From CAVPHV01 sp964465915 (GTDB lineage: Bacteria; Actinomycetota; Acidimicrobiia; Spongiisociales; UBA5794), in NCBI GenBank assembly GCA_964465915.1, contig CAYXMJ010000108.1, positions 1 through 10,714 on the forward strand: DNA of 10,714 nucleotides. The letters run 5' to 3'. Of this stretch, positions 1 to 5,536 are shown in pieces. Both the position numbers and the translations under genes were made by a program. Under the pieces are notes generated by a model. It saw only the letters and a program-made list of their open reading frames with translations. It ran no database searches and was not told where the DNA came from. The number at the start of each line of letters is the position of its first letter. Position 1 is the first letter of the stretch.

Positions 1-257
1 CAGCCGTCGTGGCCCGCCTTGCCGGCTTGCTCCATCGTCCCCGCGGTCTTGCCGTGGGCGCGATGGTCGTTGGCGTAGACCACATAGCCGTGGCCGTTGA
101 GGAACTCGGCGACCCGCTGATAGCGCAAGGCGTGCTCGACGCCGCCGTGGGCGATCTGGACGACGGCTCTCGCCGGGTAGGAGGGCGCCCATTTGTAGAC
201 GAACACCTCGAAGCCATCGGGATCCTTGAACCTGAAAGCGGAGCCGTGTGTACCCAT
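1..257 (-). CDS. Alpha/beta hydrolase (lysophospholipase/monoacylglycerol lipase-like), 5' part only
   Basis: The reading frame encodes 85 residues beginning MGTHGSAFRFKDPDGFEVFV and runs off the left edge of the window. The N-terminal pattern, with a strand-forming start, 'VVQIAHGGVEHALRYQRVAEFL' and then 'GYVVYANDHRAHGKT', is the typical opening of the Hydrolase_4 / serine aminopeptidase S33 group of alpha/beta hydrolases. The HG motif forms the oxyanion-hole region and the NDHRAHG segment precedes the nucleophile elbow. The catalytic Ser, Asp and His lie outside the window, so the substrate cannot be judged; lysophospholipid or monoacylglycerol esters are the usual ones for the family. The start at 257 is chosen because a Shine-Dalgarno GAGGG (270-266) lies 8 bases upstream. 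An in-frame ATG at 272 would put that SD inside the gene. The gene is divergent from the small membrane protein gene at 363. The family call is secure and the precise function is open. Confidence 0.85.
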   Translation of the reverse strand, partial: MGTHGSAFRFKDPDGFEVFVYKWAPSYPARAVVQIAHGGVEHALRYQRVAEFLNGHGYVVYANDHRAHGKTAGTMEQAGKAGHDG

Positions 258-305
258 CGGTCTTTCCCTCATCTTCGTGGCGGACGTATTGCACCCCATG
301 CTGGC

Positions 306-333
306 TTCATATCGCTCAGATCACTAGAGGCAA
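306..333 (-). promoter_or_regulatory. Possible promoter of the alpha/beta hydrolase gene
   Basis: On the minus strand, a TTGCCT (333-328) is followed after 16 bases by TATGAA (311-306). These match the sigma-70-type -35 and -10 consensus at four of six positions each. Transcription would begin near 299 and give a leader of about 42 bases that carries the GAGGG ribosome binding site. This rests on the pattern only; the matches are moderate and could be chance. Confidence 0.3.
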
Positions 334-350
334 TCCGCCGGGCTGCCGCC

Positions 351-356
351 TATCGT
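351..356 (+). promoter_or_regulatory. -10 box of a probable leaderless promoter for the 129-aa membrane protein
   Basis: TATCGT fits the actinobacterial -10 pattern TANNNT and ends 6 bases before the ATG at 363, so transcription would start at or next to the A of the start codon. No Shine-Dalgarno-like sequence is present in the 20 bases before the ATG, which supports a leaderless mRNA. No good -35 element is seen. Confidence 0.5.
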
Positions 357-362
357 TAGTCC

Positions 363-752
363 ATGGATGTTGTTGAGTTCCGCAGCTACGACACGGAGAG
401 CAAGGCGCGGCACGGCGCCCGGCGCCTCACCGATGGCAATGTCGAATGTCGGGTCGAGCAGGCAGGCGACACCTGGGTGCTCGCGGTTCAGCCCGGCGAC
501 AAGGACAAGGCCGAGGGGATCTTCGAAGCCTATGAGGCGATCACGGAACTGCCACCCCAGGGCACGCCCGAAGACGAACTGCCGTGGATGAAACGGCCCG
601 GCGCCTGGCTCATCATTGGGGCCGTCGTTGTCGCAGTGGCGTTCCTGGTGTGGAAGCCCTGGTTGTGGCCGTTCTACCTGGTGATCGGGGTGCTGCTCGC
701 CATTCTCTACATCACCAGCAAGCGTTCGAACCCGGACCGTTACTCGAGCTGA
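363..752 (+). CDS. Small membrane protein with cytosolic N-terminal domain and two C-terminal TM helices
   Basis: This 129-residue protein is not one I recognise by name. Residues 1-75 form a soluble, charged domain whose pattern (a strand near 'VVEFRSYD', a helix, then 'VECRVEQAGDTWVLAVQPGDKDKAEGIFEAYE') suggests a small ferredoxin-like alpha/beta fold. This is loosely like the DUF2007-type signal-transducing domains, but the similarity is weak and was judged by eye only. Residues about 80-97 and 101-118 are two hydrophobic helices separated by a short Trp/Pro turn (KPWLWPF), so both ends probably face the cytosol. A short basic tail follows (SKRSNPDRYSS). The start codon has no SD but a -10 box lies 6 bases before it. 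The gene is convergent with the lipoprotein gene and ends 12 bases from it. Coding potential is good, because the hydrophobic segments are clean and the opposite frames read as Arg-rich noise. Confidence 0.8.
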   Translation: MDVVEFRSYDTESKARHGARRLTDGNVECRVEQAGDTWVLAVQPGDKDKAEGIFEAYEAITELPPQGTPEDELPWMKRPGAWLIIGAVVVAVAFLVWKPWLWPFYLVIGVLLAILYITSKRSNPDRYSS

Positions 753-764
753 CTGACTGGCCCG

Positions 765-1295
765 CTACGACTGCTCGTAGATGGTGACGCAGGCGCTGTC
801 GAATTCGCCGGTCTCGACGCTGATGCAATCGGATACGGTGACGAACACCGAACCGTCGTCGGTGGACCACGAGACGTTGCGGATCTCGGTCCCGTCGGAC
901 TCGTAGGTGCTCTCCGACTTGGCGACTTCCTGGCCTGACCCGTCGGCCCATGATTGATACTGAGCCACTAGATCCTCGTACTGATCTCCGGGGAACATCA
1001 GACTGACCGAGATGTCCGTGTCGCTGCTCGCGGCGCCGACGACCTGACCGCCGTTCGGGACCGGCACGGTGAGGCCTTCGGGGATGTCACCGCCGCCAAT
1101 GGTGATCGTCTCTCCGTCCTCTTCGATGGTGACCTCGAACGTCCCGTCGTCCTGGTTGATCTCGACGTTGTCGACGCCTTCGATGTTCTCGAGAAGCTGC
1201 TCGTTGAGCACTTCGGCGGCATCGCCGCATGCCGCGGCGAACAGGGCAAACGCGACTACGCCTGCGGCCAATGCCCGAATCTGTCTCTTGGTCAC
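765..1295 (-). CDS. Small acidic exported protein, probable lipoprotein, function unknown
   Basis: This 176-residue protein starts with a basic n-region (MTKRQIR), a hydrophobic stretch (residues 8-22) and 'FAAAC' at Cys23. It is therefore probably a lipid-anchored exported protein, although Ala at the -3 position makes the lipobox imperfect. The mature part is strongly acidic. It contains a beta-rich segment (about 44-67), then 'IPEGLTVPVPNGGQVVGA' (71-88) followed by a roughly 65-residue alpha/beta segment. That arrangement resembles small uncharacterised actinobacterial lipoproteins, from memory and not searched. Cys157 and Cys169 near the C-terminus could form a disulfide. The GTG start at 1295 is supported by a strong SD GAGGGG (1309-1304), 8 bases upstream. 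A weak -10 candidate, TAGGTT, lies at 1330-1325. The gene is divergent from the secreted M15 peptidase, which suggests a cell-envelope role, but no specific function can be given. Confidence 0.85.
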   Translation of the reverse strand: MTKRQIRALAAGVVAFALFAAACGDAAEVLNEQLLENIEGVDNVEINQDDGTFEVTIEEDGETITIGGGDIPEGLTVPVPNGGQVVGAASSDTDISVSLMFPGDQYEDLVAQYQSWADGSGQEVAKSESTYESDGTEIRNVSWSTDDGSVFVTVSDCISVETGEFDSACVTIYEQS

Positions 1296-1374
1296 GACAC
1301 TTTCCCCTCTGTCGATCTGCTTCCAACCTATCCGATAACTCGATGACGTGGGGGTTTGGTTGATACATCATTTG

Positions 1375-1398
1375 CGCCACCGTCGGGAGGCGGTGGCG
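1375..1398. promoter_or_regulatory. Perfect inverted repeat (8-bp arms, 8-base spacer) upstream of the M15 peptidase promoter
   Basis: CGCCACCG (1375-1382) is repeated as its exact reverse complement CGGTGGCG (1391-1398), separated by TCGGGAGG. The right arm ends 5 bases before the candidate -10 box TACACT (1404), so the dyad occupies the place where a -35 element would be, and no recognisable -35 is present there. This is the expected position for an operator or an activator site. It lies in the 122-base region between two divergent exported-protein genes. Short dyads are commoner in GC-rich DNA, so the functional reading is inference. Confidence 0.4.
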
Positions 1399-1403
1399 GG
1401 TCC

Positions 1404-1409
1404 TACACT
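1404..1409 (+). promoter_or_regulatory. -10 box of a probable leaderless promoter for the M15 peptidase
   Basis: TACACT matches the TANNNT -10 pattern and ends 8 bases before the ATG at 1418. Transcription would start within about two bases of the start codon. No Shine-Dalgarno lies at a usable distance; the only GGAGG-like bases (1386-1390) are 27 bases away, in the dyad spacer. Confidence 0.5.
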
Positions 1410-1417
1410 CGTCGCCC

Positions 1418-2341
1418 ATGGCACCGCACCTGAGGACACTCGCGGCTGGGGTGGTCCTGATGATCGGGTCGGCCGGGTGTGGCACATCGGGTGACGCCGA
1501 GTCACCGACGACCACGGCGCTTGCCGTCACCACGGATGTCGCCACCACAGCGCCGGACCCGGTGTCGACCACCTCGACTTCGCAGCCCGCCGCGGCGTTG
1601 ACCACCGTGGCTACTACCACGACCTTGCCGGCGACGACGGCGGTCGACCCGCCCGACTGGATCGGTACCCGGGTGCTCGAGGTTGACGACGATGGCAATG
1701 CCCTCCCGGTGCCGACGCCGCCCGAACTGCAGGACCGCCGGTTTCGCAGCGTCGATCTCTTGCCGCCACCGACCGACGGGTTTGTGGCCACGATCGGACC
1801 CGTCCCCGACGACGTCCTCGCCCGTTCCACCTGGCACGCCGACTGTCCAATCGCTCCTGAGGAACTGGCCTACCTCACCTTGTCCTTCTGGGGATTCGAC
1901 GACCGTCCCCACACCGGCGAGCTCGTGGTCAACGCCAAGTTCGCCGACGAGCTAGCCGGCGTATTCGAGGGCCTCTACGACGCCGGATTCCCGATTGAGG
2001 AGATGCGGGTCGTTGCCGCCGAGGAACTCGACTATCCGCCTACCGGCGACGGCAACAACACAACGTCGTTTGTGTGCCGCCCGACCACCGGTGGGACATC
2101 GTGGTCGCAGCACGCCTACGGACTGGCGCTCGACGTCAACCCGTTCCACAACCCCTATGAGCGCGACGGCCGGGTTCTGCCCGAACTCGCCACTGCCTAT
2201 CTCGACCGCCACGACGTCCGGCCGGGCATGATCCTAGATGGCGACCACGCCGTTGCGGCGTTCGCCGCCATCGGATGGGGCTGGGGCGGCGACTTCCGTT
2301 CGCTGGTCGACTACATGCACTTCTCCGCCAACAACCGATGA
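1418..2341 (+). CDS. Exported M15-family (VanY/CwlK-like) peptidase with Thr-rich linker
   Basis: This 307-residue exported protein has a signal peptide whose hydrophobic core ends 'IGSAGC', so Cys21 is a likely but imperfect lipobox Cys. Residues 28-76 are a Thr/Ser/Ala-rich low-complexity linker, typical of wall-spanning tethers. The C-terminal half (about 145-304) is an M15-type (Peptidase_M15_4) domain, with 'DDRPHTGELVVN', 'GGTSWSQHAYGLALDVNPFHNPY' and 'IGWGWGGDFRSLVDYMHFSA'. Expected zinc ligands are His232, Asp239 and His301, with Asp298 in the DYMHF motif. Family members are metallopeptidases that cut peptidoglycan peptides (D,D-carboxypeptidase or L-Ala-D-Glu endopeptidase). All key residues are present, so it should be active; which bond it cuts is not clear. 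The start follows a -10 box with no SD, as in a leaderless mRNA. It is divergent from the small lipoprotein gene, which may share the regulatory region. Confidence 0.9.
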   Translation: MAPHLRTLAAGVVLMIGSAGCGTSGDAESPTTTALAVTTDVATTAPDPVSTTSTSQPAAALTTVATTTTLPATTAVDPPDWIGTRVLEVDDDGNALPVPTPPELQDRRFRSVDLLPPPTDGFVATIGPVPDDVLARSTWHADCPIAPEELAYLTLSFWGFDDRPHTGELVVNAKFADELAGVFEGLYDAGFPIEEMRVVAAEELDYPPTGDGNNTTSFVCRPTTGGTSWSQHAYGLALDVNPFHNPYERDGRVLPELATAYLDRHDVRPGMILDGDHAVAAFAAIGWGWGGDFRSLVDYMHFSANNR

Positions 2342-2411
2342 CGTGGTGGCCCCATCGCGCCGTGACGATGGATACTTGCCCGGCGGTGCGTGAGGCGCCA
2401 CCCTGGTCGCC

Positions 2412-3239
2412 ATGAAGACAAAGGGTGCTCGAGTTCTCATCACAGGAGCCGGCCGCGGGATCGGACGTGCCTTGGCCTTCCGCTTCGCCGCCAAGGGATC
2501 AGCCGTCGTCGTGACCGATCTCGACGAAGCGGCAGCCCAAGCCGTTGCCGTCGAGATCCGGGCCGCCGGCGGGGCCGCCGACGCCTTCGTGATGGACGTG
2601 ACCGATCCGCAGTCCGTCGCAGCAACACGGGAACAGGTCAATGCCACGCACGGTCCGATCTCGATTCTGGTCAACAACGCCGGCACCACCCGGGGCGGAC
2701 CTTTCAACGAGGTCCCGATCGACGACCACCTTGCCGTGATGGAACTCAACGTCGACGGCACGATGATCACCACCCACGCGTTCTTGCGAGACCTCGAAGC
2801 GGCAGGCCAGGCGCGGTTGGTCAACATTGCCAGCGTCGCCGGCTACGTGGGGGTTCCGTTTGCCGCCAGCTACTCAGCGAGTAAGTGGGCGGCGATCGGC
2901 TTCTCTGAGTCGATCAGGCAGGAACTCAGCCGGCGCGGCCTTGGCCATGTCGGCGTGACGGTCGTTTGTCCCAGCTATGTCGAAACGGGCCTCTTCGATG
3001 GGGCGACACCACCAAAGGGGACCCGTTTTCTCACCGCTGAGAAGGTGGCGAAGCTTACGGTGCGCGGGGTGCGTCGCGGCAAGCCATTCGTGCGAACGCC
3101 GTGGCTGGCGAAGATCGCCCCACCCATGCGAGGCGTGATGCCGTCGCAGACTGCGGACCTGGTCAATCGGGTCTTCCGTGTCGATGCCAGTATGACGGGC
3201 TGGACCGGACACGCCGACGACGGGTCGGCCGAGTCCTGA
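2412..3239 (+). CDS. Short-chain dehydrogenase/reductase (classical SDR)
   Basis: This 275-residue cytosolic oxidoreductase has all the classical SDR marks. These are the nucleotide-binding TGAGRGIG (11-18), an acidic residue after beta-2 (TDLDE, Asp36) that usually favours NAD(H) over NADP(H), DV at 62-63, NNAG (88-91), Asn113, and the catalytic Ser141, Tyr154 and Lys158 in YSASK. The C-terminal part after 'PSYVETGLF' (187-195) resembles SDRs acting on lipid-like or retinoid-like alcohols, but the substrate cannot be read from the sequence. The ATG at 2412 is the only ATG after the in-frame stop at 2391. A GAGG 16 bases upstream is too far to be a normal SD, and a weak -10-like GATACT lies at 2371-2376. 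The 70-base gap before it holds nothing else I can name. It is convergent with the F420-type reductase and ends 11 bases from it. Confidence 0.92.
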   Translation: MKTKGARVLITGAGRGIGRALAFRFAAKGSAVVVTDLDEAAAQAVAVEIRAAGGAADAFVMDVTDPQSVAATREQVNATHGPISILVNNAGTTRGGPFNEVPIDDHLAVMELNVDGTMITTHAFLRDLEAAGQARLVNIASVAGYVGVPFAASYSASKWAAIGFSESIRQELSRRGLGHVGVTVVCPSYVETGLFDGATPPKGTRFLTAEKVAKLTVRGVRRGKPFVRTPWLAKIAPPMRGVMPSQTADLVNRVFRVDASMTGWTGHADDGSAES

Positions 3240-3250
3240 GGTAGGCGCGC

Positions 3251-3769
3251 TCACTCGCGCGGTTCGAGCACAAACACCTTGATCTGACGATGGGCGGCGC
3301 GGCCGCGGTACTCGGCGTATCCCGGGTAGATGCCGGCGGCTCGGGAGAAGACCTGATCTGTTTCTTGGTCGTCCGCCAGTCTGGCGACAACCTCAACTGT
3401 GCGGTCGCCGTAGGTCACCGTCGCCGCGGGGTCTGCCGTCAGGTTGTAGACCCAGCCGGGAGCGGTCTGTCGCCCGTAGTTCGAACCGACGATTGCCAGG
3501 TTGTCGCCGAGCGGGATCCCGAAGATCGGCGTGGTGCGTACCGTGCCCGACTTGGCACCGGTTGTGGCCAGCATGATGACCGGAAGCCCTGACAGGAGAC
3601 TGGCCGCGGTGGTGGTCCCGCCGGTTCGGGTGAAGAGCGCCTTGTCGAGCGGGGGCTGGAGTTTTGCCACGATCCACCCGCCGGGACGGGTCGCCGCGAT
3701 GCGCTGAACGGCCCGCTGCGCTCCGTTGGGTGGCGTCATCTCGTAGTCCAGCGCTCCGGACAGACCCAT
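3251..3769 (-). CDS. Ddn-family nitroreductase / F420H2-dependent quinone reductase-like protein
   Basis: The product is about 172 residues and belongs to the deazaflavin-dependent nitroreductase (Ddn, F420H2_quin_red) family of split-beta-barrel proteins. These bind coenzyme F420 and reduce quinones or nitro compounds, often at the membrane. Recognisable elements are 'RTGGTTTAASLLSGLPVIMLATTGAKSGTVRTTPIFGIPLGDNLAIVGSNYG', 'PGWVYNLTADPAATVTYGDRTVEV' and the end 'YRGRAAHRQIKVFVLEP'. The TGAKSG..R-TTP loop is the part that contacts the F420 phosphate in the family. The ORF is open to an ATG at 3784. I prefer the ATG at 3769 because GGGAGG (3780-3775) sits 5 bases before it and would lie inside the longer version. 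The gene is divergent from the Mug-type glycosylase (48 bases between starts) and convergent with the SDR. The physiological substrate is unknown. Presence of the family implies that the organism makes F420. Confidence 0.88.
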   Translation of the reverse strand: MGLSGALDYEMTPPNGAQRAVQRIAATRPGGWIVAKLQPPLDKALFTRTGGTTTAASLLSGLPVIMLATTGAKSGTVRTTPIFGIPLGDNLAIVGSNYGRQTAPGWVYNLTADPAATVTYGDRTVEVVARLADDQETDQVFSRAAGIYPGYAEYRGRAAHRQIKVFVLEPRE

Positions 3770-3782
3770 CATCACCTCCCAC

Positions 3783-3797
3783 ATCGAGCGCGTCGAT
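3783..3797. promoter_or_regulatory. Short inverted repeat between the Ddn-like and Mug-like genes
   Basis: ATCGA and TCGAT form a perfect 5-bp dyad with a 5-base spacer, ending 8 bases before the -10 candidate of the glycosylase gene and overlapping its -35 region. It lies in the short divergent intergenic space. An operator role is possible, but arms this short can arise by chance. Confidence 0.2.
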
Positions 3798-3805
3798 CGT
3801 CACGG

Positions 3806-3811
3806 TAGCCT
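3806..3811 (+). promoter_or_regulatory. -10 box of a probable leaderless promoter for the Mug-type glycosylase
   Basis: TAGCCT fits TANNNT and ends 6 bases before the GTG start at 3818, so the transcript would begin at the start codon. No SD is present upstream. The same hexamer is found 9 bases before the MFS transporter start on the other strand. Confidence 0.5.
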
Positions 3812-3817
3812 GATGCG

Positions 3818-4381
3818 GTGAGCTTCACCCGTGAAGAATTGGAGGCGTTTCGGGACACTGCGGTGCCCGATCTGGTCGGCGACGACGTTCGGCTGCTCTT
3901 TGTCGGCATCAACCCAGGGCTCTGGACGGCAGCGACCCAGACCCACTTTGCTCACCCCGGGAATCGCTTCTATCCGGCGCTGCTGCAGGGGGGGCTGACC
4001 GAACGCGAGATCGACCGTTCTGCCGGGTTCAACGATGACGACTGCGCCCACCTCATGGCCCGTGGCATCGCCATCACCAATCTCGTCAACCGGGCCACGG
4101 TTCGGGCCAGCGAACTGACAAGAGACGAGTTGCTCGAGGGTGGCCGGCGACTCGAGGCGCTCGTCGCCGATCTTCAGCCCCGGGTGGTGGCCATCGCCGG
4201 CGTCACCGCCTACCGCACCGCGTTCCGCCGACCCAAGGCACAGTTGGGTCGCCAACCCGAAGACCTGGCCGGAGCTGAGTTGTGGGCCGTTCCCAACCCG
4301 AGCGGTCTCAATGCCCACGAGACCACGGCCTCGTTGGCAGGGTGGTATCGGCGGGTTGGTGCGGCAGCCGGGATCGTGTAG
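3818..4381 (+). CDS. mug: Mug-type G:T/U mismatch-specific uracil/thymine DNA glycosylase
   Basis: This 187-residue protein matches family 2 uracil-DNA glycosylases (Mug/TDG). In base excision repair these remove uracil, thymine or ethenocytosine from mismatches with guanine. Motif 1 is 'VGINPGLWTAATQTHFAHPGNRFYPAL' (29-55), where Asn32 in GINPG corresponds to the catalytic Asn18 of E. coli Mug. 'ITNLVNRATVRASELTRDELLEGGRRL' (86-112) follows the E. coli sequence closely. Motif 2 is 'NPSGLNAH' (160-167), which wedges into the opposite strand. A helical N-terminal extension of about 20 residues precedes the core, as in actinobacterial homologues. The GTG at 3818 is chosen because the -10 box TAGCCT lies 6 bases before it and no SD exists, which suggests a leaderless mRNA. 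It is divergent from the Ddn-like gene and convergent with the MFS gene, 15 bases apart. A high-GC genome has many cytosines that can deaminate, which fits the repair role. Confidence 0.92.
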   Translation: MSFTREELEAFRDTAVPDLVGDDVRLLFVGINPGLWTAATQTHFAHPGNRFYPALLQGGLTEREIDRSAGFNDDDCAHLMARGIAITNLVNRATVRASELTRDELLEGGRRLEALVADLQPRVVAIAGVTAYRTAFRRPKAQLGRQPEDLAGAELWAVPNPSGLNAHETTASLAGWYRRVGAAAGIV

Positions 4382-4396
4382 CCGGCCGCTCATCCC

Positions 4397-5521
4397 TCAA
4401 CCAACGGCGCCGACCGGCGGCTGGTGGTGGCGGCGGTAGATGCGGACCGAGAGCACTGTGAGGCCGGCGACGATCAATCCCGTGATCGTGAACGCGCCGG
4501 CCGGGTCGTAGGAGCCGCCGATCAAGAGAGCCGATCCGACGGCCGGGCCGATGGCGCGGCCGACCGCCATGGACGACTGGGCGTCGCCGACCCGCTCATC
4601 GGGGGCTAGAGACCACGCAGCCACGGAGCGCAGAATGGTTGGCGTTGCCATCCAGAAGCAGAAACCCCACATCGTGATGCCGATCATGAACAGGACGGGC
4701 TCGTCTCCAAAGACAACGAGAGCGGCACAAGCCGCAGTGCCGAAGATCCATATGCTGCCGAGACGGTCGGCGGGGGGTCGGCGGGCGGCGATGAAGCCGG
4801 CGAGGGCGTTCGCCGAAAAACCCAGCGAGACCACCAGGGCACTCAGCCCGGTGCCGACACCGATCGCCGCTCCGAAGACAAACGTCGCCGAGCCAGACAG
4901 GGTCATCAGCCCGAGGGCGATCACGAGCACGATGTTCGACTTCGAGGGGCTGACATGCTTGCGCTCCCTCTTGTAGCCGGCGAACTCGGCGCGCAGAAAC
5001 GCCGCGGGTAGTGACACCAGGGCCAGCGCAACGTAGACGCCGCTGGAACCGAAGTCGTTGGCAACCCACGCCAACAGCGGCACCGATACCAACACGCTGA
5101 GTGGGCCTGCTGCCGACACACTTCGCATCGATCCTGACGTTCGCATGGCATTCGACCAGGCGAGCCAGACCAAGAGGCCGGCAGCAGAGCCGGCGAAGAC
5201 GCGAAGCACCAGCAGCGTCTCGAAGGTAGGAGCTACTGCGCTGAGCAGGTTGAAGATGGTTGCCGCGACGGCGCCGCCCACGAGGTAGCGACGATGGGTG
5301 CGCAGGGTGCGGCCGGCGATGAAGACCGTCACGGCAAATCCGCCCACCTGAGCCGCCGAGAGCATGCCTGAGCGGCCGATGGATACGTCGAAGTCGGCGG
5401 CAACGGCCGGGATGACAAACGGCGTTGCCGCAAACAGGATCGAGGTCGCCATGACGGCGGCGACGACGCCGATGTCAGGGTGACGGCGCAGTGAGAAGAA
5501 AAGGCGTACGGGAGCAAACAT
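4397..5521 (-). CDS. Major facilitator superfamily (MFS) transporter
   Basis: This 374-residue integral membrane protein has about 12 hydrophobic helices. They lie near residues 19-40, 51-69, 78-97, 100-122, 135-153, 159-177, 195-220, 228-248, 257-273, 275-295, 320-342 and 344-362. A basic central loop after helix 6 (YKRERKHVSPSK, about 183-194) separates the two halves. The loop between helices 2 and 3 (AGRTLRTHRRYL) is a degenerate MFS motif A. It resembles MFS_1 drug or metabolite exporters, but the substrate cannot be read from sequence. It is slightly shorter than the usual 400 or so residues but appears complete. The ATG at 5521 has no SD; a -10 box TAGCCT ends 9 bases upstream, giving a leaderless or nearly leaderless mRNA. 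The gene lies 48 bases after the end of the broken cyclase/ATPase gene and probably has its own promoter. Confidence 0.88.
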   Translation of the reverse strand: MFAPVRLFFSLRRHPDIGVVAAVMATSILFAATPFVIPAVAADFDVSIGRSGMLSAAQVGGFAVTVFIAGRTLRTHRRYLVGGAVAATIFNLLSAVAPTFETLLVLRVFAGSAAGLLVWLAWSNAMRTSGSMRSVSAAGPLSVLVSVPLLAWVANDFGSSGVYVALALVSLPAAFLRAEFAGYKRERKHVSPSKSNIVLVIALGLMTLSGSATFVFGAAIGVGTGLSALVVSLGFSANALAGFIAARRPPADRLGSIWIFGTAACAALVVFGDEPVLFMIGITMWGFCFWMATPTILRSVAAWSLAPDERVGDAQSSMAVGRAIGPAVGSALLIGGSYDPAGAFTITGLIVAGLTVLSVRIYRRHHQPPVGAVG

Positions 5522-5530
5522 CGAAGCGCC

Positions 5531-5536
5531 AGGCTA
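5531..5536 (-). promoter_or_regulatory. -10 box of a probable leaderless promoter for the MFS gene
   Basis: On the minus strand TAGCCT (5536-5531) fits TANNNT and ends 9 bases before the ATG at 5521, which allows a leader of only 0-3 bases. No SD is seen. Six bases upstream of the box lies a small inverted repeat, GTCGC-N7-GCGAC (5559-5543), in the -35 region. Its significance is uncertain, given the GC-rich context. Confidence 0.45.

Noticed and set aside
9..359. 116-residue open frame on the plus strand
   Set aside because: It lies opposite the alpha/beta hydrolase gene, whose protein sequence is clearly recognisable; the plus-strand translation matches no family pattern that I can see.
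1087..1830. 247-residue minus-strand open frame spanning the lipoprotein start and the peptidase gene
   Set aside because: It overlaps two well-supported genes and the promoter between them; its translation is Arg/Val-rich low-complexity sequence typical of antisense frames in GC-rich DNA.
2371..2376. GATACT as the promoter -10 box of the SDR gene
   Set aside because: The match is weak, no -35 is seen, and the distance differs from the other SD-less genes; not annotated as a feature.
2234..2827. 197-residue minus-strand open frame
   Set aside because: It is antisense to the end of the M15 peptidase and the SDR core, both with full catalytic motifs.
3769..3784. Longer start (ATG at 3784) for the Ddn-like gene
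   Set aside because: The strong SD GGGAGG lies inside that extension and is well spaced for the ATG at 3769.
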